Shown here one piece after another: positions 23,992 through 34,784 of a DNA stretch of 64,000 bases; positions within the stretch are counted from its first letter, which is position 1; each line of letters opens with the position of its first letter. Made by a program: the position numbers and the translations under genes. Source of the stretch: Trichosporon coremiiforme (lineage: Eukaryota > Basidiomycota > Tremellomycetes > Trichosporonales > Trichosporonaceae); contig BCJJ01000008.1 of NCBI GenBank assembly GCA_039545355.1, forward strand, positions 930,001-994,000, read 5' to 3'. Under the pieces are notes generated by a model. That model was not told the DNA's origin, did no database searches, and saw nothing but the letters and a program-made list of their open reading frames with translations.

Positions 23992-25226
23992 TTACGACAG
24001 GCTGGCGCCGACGAAGGACTTGGCCTTGCAGACTCCGTCCTTGGTGCGGATCTTGTGGACCGACTTGGTCTCGGGGTTGATCCAGGCGGCGTCNCGGTTG
24101 TCGAGGGTGATGAATCCGGGCTGGATNGTCTCNAACACCTTCTTCTTGGGGTTGAGCTGGGGCTCCGGGGTGGCGTTCTCGAACTNCTCGCCCTCGAAGT
24201 AGACGCGGTCNCCGGCCTTGGCGCCCTCNGGGGGNAGGACGAACTCNACNCCNCCGTCCTTGCCCTCCGGAGACGAGGCGCAGAGNAGCATCGCGAACGA
24301 CTTGACACCNCGCATCGTCACCGGCTTCAGGTTGCACACCGTGATGATCGTCGCGCCACGGATCTCGTCCTCGGTCATGTACTTGACGAGACCGGAGCAG
24401 ACGGTGCGGGGCTCGGCCTCTCCGACGTCGATCGACTCGACGTACAGCGAGTCAGCGTCGGGGTGTCGCTTGACGTCGAGGACCTTGCCGACACGCAGGT
24501 CGATCATGGACGGGACGGGGACGAAGGGAGCGGCGGGGGCGGCCGGCTGCTTCGGCGCCTTCTCCTTCTTCTGCTTCTTCTCGGTCTTCGCTCCCTCGGG
24601 GGCGCCAGCGGCGGCGGCAGCTCCCTCCTTCTTGTCCTTCTTGTCCTTCTTACCCTCCTTACCCTCCTTGGCGGCTCCGTCGGCGGCGGCCTTGTCCTTC
24701 TTCTCCTTCTTCTGCTTGGGAGCGGGGGCGGCACGAGGGGGAGCAGGGAGCGTGTTGACGTCAACGTCGACAGGGGGGAAGGCGTTGGGGAGCTCCTTCT
24801 GGGCAGCCTTGACACCTGAGAGGTCCTGGATGTGCAGGAAGTAGCGGAGGACGGCGGGAGTCTCGGGCCACTGGGACGCAGGGGCCGAGGAGACGGCAGG
24901 GTGGAGGCGCGCGTACAGGTTCACGTCGGCGGTCGTCGGGAGGTTGCCGACGAGGTAAGTGACGGGAGTGAGCTTATCGTTAACAGCCTGGGGAGTTAGA
25001 AGAGCTCAAACGACCACCTCACCTTGAGGTCCGAGGCGATCTTCTCGAACTCAGAGTTGGCCTTGGTGATGGCAGCCTGGTCTCCGTCGGAGCCGGAGAG
25101 GATGGGGTCGGCCTTGGCGGCGGCGGCGACAAACTGGGCAACGTCCGACATGGCGCGCAGGAAGGGAATGCGGGGGGTAGCGAGTCGGAAGGTCGAGAGA
25201 GTAGGGCGTAAAGCAAGTAGGCGCAT
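23992..25226 (-). CDS. ARC1: ARC1/AIMP1-like tRNA-binding cofactor of aminoacyl-tRNA synthetases
   Basis: Cytosolic cofactor that binds tRNA and docks methionyl- and glutamyl-tRNA synthetases in yeast. Two exons, 25226-25023 and 24987-23992, give 399 residues, or 374 from the second ATG at 25151. The intron is 35 nt. Residues about 26-145 resemble the GST-C-like N-terminal docking domain ([20 protein letters not shown], then [10 protein letters not shown]). A Lys/Ala/Glu-rich linker of about 80 residues (KKEKKDKAA and similar) follows, then the EMAPII-type OB-fold tRNA-binding domain from residue 229 ([34 protein letters not shown]). The first 25 residues ([20 protein letters not shown]...) are Arg/Leu-rich without acids and look like a mitochondrial presequence. 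The 3' half holds twelve ambiguous bases. Divergent from SUP35. Confidence 0.9.
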
Positions 25227-25471
25227 GCACCTTTTTTGTTGATGACTCTTGTCTCGTGTGCTGGCTGTGGTCAGTGATCTCTTTCAGACCTGAAATGTCA
25301 TGGCGGAGGCTAGAGCTTATGACGTGGTATTTAAAATTCGCGGCAGCCACTCGTATCACTCAGACCTTTCGCGATCAGGTGGCAAGGCCGTTTTCACCGC
25401 GTCTCGTCAATTGTGCGCTGGAGACACTCCATTCTCGACTCTCTCTCCACAAAACCAGACACCCCCCGATC
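25227..25471. promoter_or_regulatory. Divergent promoter of ARC1 and SUP35
   Basis: Only 245 bp separate the two start codons of these translation genes, which suggests shared control. The SUP35 side ends in a CT/CA-rich leader (about 25425-25471). A TATTTAAAA-like element at 25328-25336 lies about 140 bp before the SUP35 ATG. These assignments are inference from position. Confidence 0.5.
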
Positions 25472-27673
25472 ATGTCTGGACAGCCCCCCTTCAACCCGGG
25501 AGCTTTCGAGTTCCGCCCCGGCCAGACCTTTGTCCCCCGCTCCCAGCAGCAGCAGGGACAGGGCCAGCCAGGCCAGCAGCAGCCCTACGACCAGTACGCC
25601 CAGTACGGACAGCAGCAGTACGGCGGATACCAGGGATACCCCCAGCAGGGCGGCTACGGTGGATACCCTCAACAGGGAGGCTACGGGGGATACCAGCAGC
25701 AGCAGCAGCAGCCTCAGACCCGCGCCTACGAGCCTCCTCAGCGCAACGTCCAGGGCTTCCAGCCCCCCTCGTTCGGCAACTCCGGCAAGCCCGTCTCGCT
25801 CTCTATCGGCGGCGGTGGCGCTCCCAAGGCTGCTCCGTCTCTGAACATTGGCGGTGCTGCCCCCAAGGCCGCTCCCTCGCTCAACATTGGTGGCGGCAAG
25901 CCGAAGGCTGCTCCCTCGCTCTCGATCGGCGGCGACAAGCCGAAGGCTGCCCCCTCGCTCAGCATTGGCGGCGACAAGCCGAAGGCTGCTCCCTCGCTTT
26001 CTATCGGTGGTGACAAGCCCAAGGCCGCCCCTTCGCTCTCGATCGGTGGTGGTGCCAAGAAGGAGGAGCCCAAGAAGGAGGAGGCTAAGCCTGCCGAGAA
26101 GAAGGTCGAGGCTAAGAAGGAGGAGCCCAAGGCTGCCGAGGCGCCCAAGGCAGCCCCCGCTGTTGCTGCCGCTGTCGCCTCTGAGACTTCGTCCGCCAAG
26201 GCTTCGGGCACCTCGACCCCGACCAACTTCTCCAAGGTCTCTGCGAAGAACGATGCCGACACTGTGTTCCAGGACCAGCAGGCCGCTGGTGCCGACGCCC
26301 TCCGTGACCTCTACGGTGGTGCCGAGATGGAGGACCCCAACCTCAAGACCCACCTGAACATCATTTTTACGGGTCACGTCGACGCCGGAAAGTCGACCAT
26401 GGGTGGACAGCTCATGTACCTCTGTGGTGCCGTCGACAAGCGCACCATGGAGAAGTACGAGCAGGAGGCCAAGGCTGCGGGCCGTGAGACCTGGTACCTG
26501 TCGTGGGCCCTCGACCAGAACAAGGAGGAGCGTGCGAAGGGTAAGACGATCGAGGTCGGACGTGCGTACTTCGAGTCGGACGTCCGTCGCTACACTATCC
26601 TCGACGCCCCCGGACACAAGACGTTCGTCCCCAACATGATCCAGGGTGCCGCTCAGGCCGATGTCGCCCTCCTTGTCCTTTCGGCCCGTAAGGGAGAGTT
26701 CGAGACTGGTTTCGAGCGTGACGGTCAGACGCGTGAGCACGCGATGCTGCTGAAGAACAACGGTATCAACAAGCTCATCATTGTCGTCAACAAGATGGAC
26801 GACCCCACCGTGCAGTGGGACCAGGCGCGTTACAACGAGGTTTGCACCAAGATCACGCCCTTCCTGAAGGCTGTCGGCTTCAACCCCAAGAACGACGTCA
26901 CCTTCATCCCCGTCTCTGCTCAGCTCGGCCAGAACATGAAGGACAAGGTCGACCCGAAGATTGCGCCCTGGTACGAGGGCCAGTCGCTTTTGCAGCACCT
27001 CGACAGCATGCAGATCCAGGACCGCGACATCAACGCTCCGTTCATGTTCCCGATCTCGGAGAAGTACAACGAGCTCGGCACGATGGCGATGGGCAAGATT
27101 GAGTCTGGCCGCGTCAAGAAGGGCGACGCACTGCTTCTCATGCCGAACAAGATGTCGGTCGAGGTTGCCGCGATCTACACCGAGACGGCGGAGGAGATGG
27201 AGATGGCGTTCTGTGGCGACAACGTGCGCCTGCGTCTGCGTGGNGTCACCGACGACGACGTGCAGCCNGGTTACGTCCTGACCTCGCCNCAGAAGCCGGT
27301 GCACGCCGTGACGGCGTTCAAGGCCGACGTGTCCATNATCGAGACGCCCAACATCATCTCNTCNGGNTACACGTGTGTGCTCCACGTCCACACGGCCGCC
27401 GAGGAGGTCACGCTCTCGCAGCTGCTGCACTACTACGACAAGAAGACGAAGCGCAAGTCGCGCCGCCCGCCCCAGTTCGCCAAGCCCGGCATGCTCGTCN
27501 NNGCCCTCTTCGTCCTCGAGCAGCCCCTCTGTCTCGAGAAGTGGGCCGACTACAAGCAGCTCGGCCGCTTCTCCCTCCGCTCCTCTGGATCCACCGTCGC
27601 CATCGGAAAGGTCACAAAGCTCCTCTCCAAGGACGACCTCCCCGACGTCGGCGGCCTCAGCATCAAGGCGTAA
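25472..27673 (+). CDS. SUP35: Translation termination factor eRF3 (SUP35), GTPase
   Basis: eRF3 works with eRF1 in stop-codon recognition and peptide release. Intronless, 733 residues. The N-terminal domain (residues 1-110) is rich in Gln, Tyr and Gly with imperfect QQGGYGGYP-type repeats, like the prion domain of yeast Sup35. Next come six to seven copies of a KAAPSLSIGG repeat (residues about 110-193) and a charged Lys/Glu/Ala M domain (to about 290). The GTPase domain has GHVDAGKS (residues 301-308), DAPGH, NKMD and SAQ motifs. The last part forms the two eRF1-binding beta-barrels, ending in GRFSLRSSGSTVAIGKVTKL. Seven isolated third-position Ns and one NNN codon occur at 27244-27502. The ATG at 25472 opens the SGQPPFNPGAFEF segment; an upstream open extension has no family support. 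Confidence 0.97.
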   Translation: MSGQPPFNPGAFEFRPGQTFVPRSQQQQGQGQPGQQQPYDQYAQYGQQQYGGYQGYPQQGGYGGYPQQGGYGGYQQQQQQPQTRAYEPPQRNVQGFQPPSFGNSGKPVSLSIGGGGAPKAAPSLNIGGAAPKAAPSLNIGGGKPKAAPSLSIGGDKPKAAPSLSIGGDKPKAAPSLSIGGDKPKAAPSLSIGGGAKKEEPKKEEAKPAEKKVEAKKEEPKAAEAPKAAPAVAAAVASETSSAKASGTSTPTNFSKVSAKNDADTVFQDQQAAGADALRDLYGGAEMEDPNLKTHLNIIFTGHVDAGKSTMGGQLMYLCGAVDKRTMEKYEQEAKAAGRETWYLSWALDQNKEERAKGKTIEVGRAYFESDVRRYTILDAPGHKTFVPNMIQGAAQADVALLVLSARKGEFETGFERDGQTREHAMLLKNNGINKLIIVVNKMDDPTVQWDQARYNEVCTKITPFLKAVGFNPKNDVTFIPVSAQLGQNMKDKVDPKIAPWYEGQSLLQHLDSMQIQDRDINAPFMFPISEKYNELGTMAMGKIESGRVKKGDALLLMPNKMSVEVAAIYTETAEEMEMAFCGDNVRLRLRXVTDDDVQXGYVLTSXQKPVHAVTAFKADVSXIETPNIIXXXYTCVLHVHTAAEEVTLSQLLHYYDKKTKRKSRRPPQFAKPGMLVXALFVLEQPLCLEKWADYKQLGRFSLRSSGSTVAIGKVTKLLSKDDLPDVGGLSIKA
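25801..26050 (+). repeat. In-frame 30-bp-class repeat in SUP35
   Basis: Tandem in-frame units, about 36-39 bp each, encode KAAPSL(S/N)IGG with a variable two- to four-residue spacer (AP, GKP, DKP). The third to sixth units are nearly identical at the protein level, which suggests recent expansion. Confidence 0.85.
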
Positions 27674-29028
27674 GCCACACCGCAGCTTAGAGTCCCACGT
27701 CGTGTCATATAGTAATGGTGTCATCTCCGATAGAAGAAACACTGTATGCAACGACCATGAATGTAGATTGCACTGTGAAGGAGTGGAGTGAGGCCTCTGC
27801 TTGTGGCACTGTGAGTAAGCCAGTCTGGGCTGGCTTACGCTCGATGCGGAAAGGGCACGTCTGGGGACAATGGCTGAACGTGCTCAGCCGACTTTATGGG
27901 GACATTGAGAGCACGAGGCTCAGACGTAGCTCAGCTGCAGACAGGCCTGGGCGCGCGAGTTAATGGTGGTCCGCGAAGGCTTTCCGCTCCCATCGCCCAG
28001 TCAGTTGTTGCACGAATCAGTACAGAAGAGGACTTCATAAGCCACCACGAAGCACTTGAGGTACAGGACCCCAGGCGCACAACCAAACGAGTGGGTAGCG
28101 AATGCACACGTCTGCCCACACACAAGGCATAGCCTGGATTTTTTCGCCACGAATCGAGGTCGGAAGAAGGCTTCGCTAGTTTCGTTGTTTCCCACGGGTG
28201 TCCGCTCAGACTACATCCTCGCCGTAGGGGAACGAGGGTTGGAGCCCCGGGGATAGGAGCGTAGGAGCGACGACAATGCAAGCCCGTGCGGACCTGCCAC
28301 GAGGTGTCGGTGGATCACACGAGACCTGTTGAAGCAGTCTCCGAACCCTCGCTTGAGCCTCGGTCCCCTCTCGGTCCCCGCCATGCATGCGCAAACACCA
28401 CATGCACCGAAGCAAAAGTGCATGCATGGCCCTCAAAAGAGAGATGGAGAGATGGGACAGCCTAAAAGGTGTTTCCCACTTACTGTCCCCGGCCCGGGGG
28501 TGGCGGCCAGCGCGCATCTTCAGCGGAGCCCGTACTGTCCTATGAGGGGGCGGCGGCCAACCGGCTTCGAGGCTTGGAAACACCTGCACTAACGTGCTGT
28601 TGTTTGCAGGACCGGGGGGTCGCACATGGCGCGTGTGTGTCGGAATGGAGGGCGGCCGGGCATGGGGAGGAGTGGGAGTGCGAAGGGGTGTTGGACCACT
28701 GTAGGAGGGTGCCGGGGGCTGAGGGTGTCCCCCACCGGCTGACGGGATGCACTCCGGGCGCCTATACTTCCGCGAACGGGCGGGGCGCGTTGGATAGAGA
28801 GGATCGAACGCTGGAGCAAACGGAGTGACGGCCGGAGGCGATGGGGCGAGAGACAGTGAGGGAGAGAAAACAGTCGCGACGGCGGGGCGCGGAGTGCGCA
28901 TGGGTCGCGTGTACAGTACACGCCACTGATTCGCCCTTGGCAGCGTCCGGGTCTGAGTGCACGCTCGGGCGACTGATACTAATGCATACAGATATGATTC
29001 GGAAGTCTACCAAGATTCTCCCGCTACT
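27674..29028. other. Convergent intergenic region, SUP35 to CFT1
   Basis: About 1.35 kb between two convergent 3' ends. Open frames are short and lack motifs. A stretch near 28230-28260 superficially resembles a tRNA T-arm but lacks the TTC and the acceptor stem. Nothing else is supported. Confidence 0.45.
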
Positions 29029-32000
29029 CTACCAGAACCCTCCAAGCGTGTACAGGTCGCTTCCGACCGTGACTGCGTCTGTGCCAATCTGCCTCATCAT
29101 CTCTCTCTGTCTCCTGAGCGGCTGGAGGGCGAAGTGCGCCAGCAGTCCTCCGTCGAGTACACCTCGGGCGAGCGGGCGGGGCACGAGGTCGTTGCGCACC
29201 GTCCTGAACGCTCTTGGGTTGAGGCCCGCGACATGCTGCGCGTTACGAACGAGCTGGTCCTGGACGAGCTGGAGGCGCTTGAATCGCGCCTCCTTGACCG
29301 CCACGACGGAGGTGATGGCGCCGTCGGCGGTGGCGTAGATGAGCTGGCTCTGGGGCGCAAACTCTTCCTCTGCCGTCTTGCGGCGGGCGATCATCTTCGA
29401 CGCCGTCACGGGGCAACCCGTGCCGAACTCGGTCTGCGTCAGGAGCTTCTCGCCGTTCAAACTGTCGGGATTCGCTGGGTCAAAGTCGACAAGACGCATG
29501 TTGCCGTGCTGGTCGTTCGTGATGAAGGTGACCTGACCCTCGTGCACGAGGAAGTCCGCCGTGCTCAGCGACAGGTCGGCCAGGTCGCGCCCGATCGTGA
29601 CGAACTTGTACGGGTTCTCCTGCAGCGACGCGAAGATGAGCGACTTGACAAAGTCGCCGACCAGAATCAGGTTCTTGAACACCCGGATAGACGTCACGTA
29701 CATGCTCACGTCGAGGAAGGCGAGACCCATCAGACGGTCGTCGTAGTCCAGCCCCTTGGCCAGGATCTTCGGACCGTTCGAGTGCACAATGTACCCGTTA
29801 ATGTTTGCGATTGCGCTGACGGGGTTGCGCGTCGGGTCCTTGCAGCAGTACTTCAGGCGCCAGCCCGAGACACCCGGCTTCGTACCGACAACCTCGACAA
29901 CCTCGAACACGTACACGGCGCCGGACGTCGCGCGGTCTTCACCAAAATTCTTTCCCGTTCCGACCGCAATGAAGTCGCGGAAGCCAGTCGGGGACGACGA
30001 GCTCTCGAGCGTGACGCTCTCGACGCATAACACCTCCTCGTTCTGGTCAAAATCGTATCCGTCGAGCACGCGGAAGGGCTCGGATCCAGCGGAGAACAGC
30101 TCGATCGACGACCGCTCGTTCTTTGGCGGCAGCAGGTTCGGCCCCTCGGGGCCGAGCAGGATCTCGCCTTCCTCGTCGTACGCCTGGAACGGCACTGACA
30201 TGGCTGCGGCGGCAACGTAGTGACATGACGGCGGGTCGAACGCAACGTGCGTGTACGTCCGTTCCATCTTGTAGCGGTCGCACGGCATCGCAAAGTCCGT
30301 GTTCAGCGTCGGCGGCATGTAGCAGATGAAGGAGCCGTCCTCGATGCGGAGGAAGTACTCGCCGTGTCCGCCCTGGTGTGTCGTCTTGCAGAAGGCGTAC
30401 GCGGCCTGCTTCAGGCCGAACGCACGGATCGGGTGGGAGTCAGACGAGATAATCCAGTGCGGGCGCTCGCCCGTGATGAATGCTCCCGTCAAGCCCTCGA
30501 TGTCGGTGAAGGGAATGGCGGTGGGCCTGACGGTTGAGCTCGGCGTGACGCTGAGCAGCTGCGTGTGCACCTTGCGGAAGCGGACGGCGAGCGAACGACG
30601 GGACTGGTCGCGCGCGTCGACGGTGAAGCGCGGCTGCGCCTCGTAGATGTTCAAACGACCCGAGCGGTGCAGCACGATCACGTGCGGCCGCAGCGTCCTC
30701 GTTCCGATCGGGCAGAAGAGCATCTGTGACACCTCGTCTCCCTCCTCGAGCTCGGGCAGCTCGCCCGTCTGGTCGTCGGTGAAACTTGGCTCCGAGTCGT
30801 AGACACCGTTCGACTGCAGGACGAGATCGAAGTCGGGGAGCGAGCGGATCTGCAGCTCGCCCGACTGGGCGAGGAGCGCGATCCACTGCGTTCCGCGCGC
30901 GGCGTTGAACGCCGACTCAGTCGTCGCAACGTCGGCACTGATCGCCGGCTTCGAGTCCTGCAGCCGCTTCAGCTGCTCTCCCGTCAGATGGATCTTGGCT
31001 CTCTGCCCCTGCTTCGTCGGTACAGGCTTCGCGGGTTCGTCCTTAACGCCCTGCGTCGCCTCGAAGGTTCGGTAGATACCTGTGGTATCGGTAAACACCT
31101 CTGCAGCCTGGCATATAGGAAGCTCCAGGCCCTCGGGCATAGGCGCCTCGGACCACTTGCCCTCCACCGTGTCTCCGACGAACATCGAGACGCTGCCGTC
31201 CGCTCTCCGGATGAGCACGTACGGGTCGGCGATGCTGGCCGCGACAATCGGCGGGGCGTCGGACATCTCGCAGATGGTACCGACGGGGTTGGCGTTGGAG
31301 TCGAGCAGGAGGACCTGGCTGGGGAGCACGAGCACGATGCGCGACCGCCTCAGCCAGGTACCCGTCGCGATGGTCGGTTCAGGGAACTCGGTGATGCGCT
31401 CCTGCACCTTCCTCGTCGACAGGGCGAAGATCTGCGTCGTTCCCTCTTGCGTCGCGGCAATGGCGATCGTTGACTGTTCGCTGTCCGGGATGTCCTTGAA
31501 CTTCGGGGCGTTCGCTCGCTCAACAGGCAGGAACCATGTCGCGACCGCTGTCCGCAGTTGTTCGAACAGGCGCCGCTTCGTGATCGGGATGCCTCGGCGG
31601 AAGACGTTCATCGTCGATCCCTGTGTGCCCCCGCCGATGCAGACGAGCTGAGGGTATGTCCGTGTCCCGAGGTCGGTCACCGCGATTCCGAACTCCATGT
31701 CTGCTATCCGTCCGATGCCAGATAGAACATCCTGGGCCTTCACCGACACAGTGACGGGTCCCGTGGCAACCTCCGCCATACCGTTCGCCTTTCCGTTTGC
31801 GGTTGGAGCGGCTTCACCGTACAGATCTGATGTCAGCTAACGATCCGCCAACTTGAGCTTACCTTCGTCCCAATCGTCGACGTCCATCTCCTGCTGCTTT
31901 GTCGCCGGCTCCTCCTGAGCTGACTGATCCCGTGCCTTCTCCACCGTCGCAAGCAGCGAGTCACCTTCAACGGATCCAACGAAAATGCCGTCAGAACCGG

Positions 32001-33336
32001 CGGGGACGAGCGTCGACGGCGGCGGGACCGTGCTGGACTGCTCGTCGACCTTGATCGCACCGACAGCGCGGCCGTCCATCTCGAAGCGGATCTGGTGAGC
32101 CTCTCCAGTCTCAAGGACGAGGAGCATGTCGTTCCCAGTGACAAACTGGGCGTGCGAGTTGTCGAGCGCGAGCTTCTGGTTCTCATACGACGAGTCGCTC
32201 TTCATGTTCGTCGTGTAGCTCCACCACCCGTTCACGGACGTGCTGACGATACGGCCGGACTGATCGATGTGGATGACACCCGACGCCGAGACGACGACGA
32301 CACCGCCGACCTCGCTCGGGCACGCTACCAGGTACTGCGAGTCGCTCGGGAGACCCGTCACAGACGTGATGAGCGGGTACGTGCCGCCGGCCGAGGTGTC
32401 GATCGTGCGGATCTCGAGGCGGAACGTGTCCTTGACGCTCTTGTACCGGCCAGCCCAGGTATTCATCGGCGCGAAGAGGAGCGCAATCGTCGGCGAGTGG
32501 AAGCCCGGCAGGAACAGGAAATCCTTGATGTTTTTAATCTCGGGGCTAACGTCGGACAGCGCGAGCACAAACGACGGCGCGTACGGCGCGTCTCTGCTGG
32601 GTTAGCAAGAAACAGGAAGGGATACCCACCTTGACACAGAGTCCTGCATCGGGTCTAGTTCAGACTGCTCCTGGACAATGGGCAGCACTGCGAGAGCGTC
32701 CTCGGGTAGCGTCAGGATCGCGAGACGAGACAGGGGATCACTACGCAGCATCGGGACGTAGCCCTGGAAGTTGCCGTTGATCATCTGCTGACAGCGCTCG
32801 TAAGTGTGCAGCGATACCGTTGCGACATCTCCTCGGGACCACTCCAGAATCGCCAACTGTCTGTCAGCTACAGTTCCTACGCGCACAGCTGAACCAACCT
32901 TGGCATGCTCGAAAGACACGAGCAATCGGTCGAGACCGTCAACACTCGAGTCAATCGTACGCAGTCCCGCGAGACCAGTGACCACTCCGTGCAGCGTATG
33001 TCGAGTGAGTAAGTGCAGCCTCCTTGTCGTCTGGTACCGAACAGGCGCTCGCTCAACAGGAGCCGAGTCGAAGAAGCTGTCGCCTACGTCCATATCCTCC
33101 TGCTTCGGAACAGCGCTCTCGTCATCGGGGAGCGGGGTCGACTCCTCCCTGATCTCGAACACGCGCAGGTCCTGGCCGCCGGCAACGACGAGATTGCCGA
33201 CGACCTTGACGTCTGGCACTTCGAGGGCGGCATGCGGTTTCGGCAGCGGATAGATCGTCGACGGTGTAAAGTGGGCGAGGTAGAGGGAGTGGTGGATCGC
33301 CGAGGACGGCAGCAGCGTCGAGTGGTACGCGTGCAT
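29029..33336 (-). CDS. CFT1: CPSF160/Cft1, cleavage and polyadenylation factor subunit A
   Basis: Scaffold of the mRNA 3'-end processing complex; its beta-propellers hold Pfs2/WDR33 and Yth1/CPSF30. Three exons give 1,411 residues: 33336-32630 (707 nt), 32593-31863 (731 nt) and 31826-29029 (2,798 nt). The introns are 36 and 36 nt. The start MHAYHSTLLPSSAIHHSLYL opens the first propeller and is preceded by no other conserved sequence. KVVGNLVVAGGQDLRVFEIR is the typical opening strand pair. An acidic insertion (EDMDVGD) lies in the first propeller. The CPSF_A C-terminal region ends with LNPRAFRTVRN, RGVLDGGLLAHFALQ and the EMMRQIGTDAVTVGSDL motif, which distinguishes CPSF160 from DDB1 and SF3B3. 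The family's usual length is 1,350-1,450. The gene is divergent from heme lyase. Confidence 0.95.
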
Positions 33337-33674
33337 CGTGCTTGGTTGCACGAGCCAGCTTTCGTTGTCGTACTGACGGCCGAGGGCGGATCGGTGTACT
33401 CGAGTTGTGATAGTAGGTACGATCCGGATGATGGCATGAACTTCGGTATTGACTCCTAGGCGAGGGATCGCGTGGTTGCTAGGCGCACCACATGCACACG
33501 CTGCAACAGAGATAGGCCAGCGGATTGTTTTTCCTCGGCATCATTCTCCCACGGTAGGCCCGATCGGCATCTGAGATTTCTGGCGATTGCGCTGCTTCTG
33601 CTCGGGTTCGGAGCTCGGCCAATCTCTTGGCTTTCATTACAACTTGCATCGCTCTTTCTTCTATCCACTCCGCC
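33337..33674. promoter_or_regulatory. Divergent promoter of CFT1 and heme lyase
   Basis: 338 bp between the two ATGs must hold both promoters. A TCATTACAACTTGCATCGCTC stretch just before the heme lyase ATG is probably leader. No obvious TATA box; inference from position only. Confidence 0.45.
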
Positions 33675-34784
33675 ATGAAGTTCAACGTCCTCGGCTCGTC
33701 AAGCACCCCGACCGCCGAGCTGCCGGCCGACCACCCCCCTGTCGCGGGTTCGGCGGCCAAGTGCCCCGTCGACCACAGCAAGATGGGCAAGATGGCTCCT
33801 CCCCCGCCGCCGCCATCTGACGCTCCGGCGAAGTGTCCCGTCGACCACCAGGCTATAGGCGCCAAGGCCGCTGCAGCAAAGGACGAGGGCGCCAAGTGCC
33901 CTATTGACCACAATGGCGCCAGCAGCAACATGTTCGGCGCGGCCGTTGGAGCCCCCGGCGCTCTCGATCCGAAGAACAACATGCCCGTCGGACTGAGTGC
34001 GACGGAGCGCGCCCCCGGACAGCGTCTGCATCTCCCCACGGAGAAGACGCTGAGCTCCATCCCCCGCCCGAAGGAACAGGACAAGGAGGGCTCCGGCGTG
34101 TGGGAGTACCCGTCCCCGCAGCAGTTCTACAACGCGCTCGTGCGCAAGGGCTGGGAGACGCCGGAGGAGAGTATCGAGGACGTCGTCGACATCCACAACT
34201 GGATCAATGAGGGCGCCTGGGACGAGGTCATGAAGTGGGAGAAGCGTCTGCCTGGGTAAGTTCATTTGTGCCTCCACTCGGAACGCGACTTTTCAATGGC
34301 GGTGGAGGTTCTGATGGCTGATTACGCCAATGTGCCTGGCCGCTGCAGCCAGCCTGCGCGAATTGGCCTAACGACCTTGCGCTTTGCCGTCTTTGAGCAT
34401 AGCTGACATTACAGTGGCACCGACGCGCAGCTCGCCCGCTTCCAGGGCCGACCCGGCGACCTGTCCCCGAAAGCCCGCATCCACCTGTTCATGTCCAAGC
34501 TGTTCCCGGAGTCCTACTCCTCCGAGCCGCCCTTCGACCGTCATGACTGGATTGTGACGCGCCCCGTGCTCGGCAGCGACGGCAAGCCCGTGCGCGACAA
34601 CGAGGGCAAGCGTGTCGAGACGGAGCAGCGATACGTCATCGACTACTACTCTGGCGGCCTGGACCCGAACGGGTTCCCCATCTTCTCGCTCGACGTCCGC
34701 CCCGCGCTGGATAACTTTACGGCGCTCAGCGAGCGCGTCAAGATGGCCGTGGACGAGTGGAAGAATGGCCAGAATGACCAGTAG
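33675..34784 (+). CDS. CYC3: Holocytochrome c synthase (cytochrome c heme lyase)
   Basis: Enzyme of the mitochondrial intermembrane space that attaches heme to the CXXCH cysteines of apocytochrome c (and c1 in some species). Two exons, 33675-34255 and 34415-34784, give 316 residues with a 159-nt intron that splits a Gly codon (GG/T). The N-terminal half contains three copies of KCP(V/I)DH, the Cys-Pro heme regulatory motifs. The catalytic domain has GVWEYPSPQQFYNALVRKGW, the heme-binding His in VVDIHNWINEGAW, then ARFQGRPGDLSPKA, PFDRHDWIV, YVIDYYSGGLDPNGFP and DVRPALDNF, all diagnostic. No classical presequence is present, as known for heme lyases. An ATG 16 codons upstream is possible but opens no conserved sequence. 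Whether it serves c, c1 or both cannot be told. Confidence 0.96.

Noticed and set aside
25394..27751. 785-codon open frame antisense to SUP35
   Set aside because: Shadow of SUP35 codon bias, Leu/Val/Asp/Arg-rich with no motif.
28220..28262. Possible tRNA T-arm (GGGTTGGAGCCC)
   Set aside because: Lacks the TTC of the T loop and no cloverleaf can be drawn.
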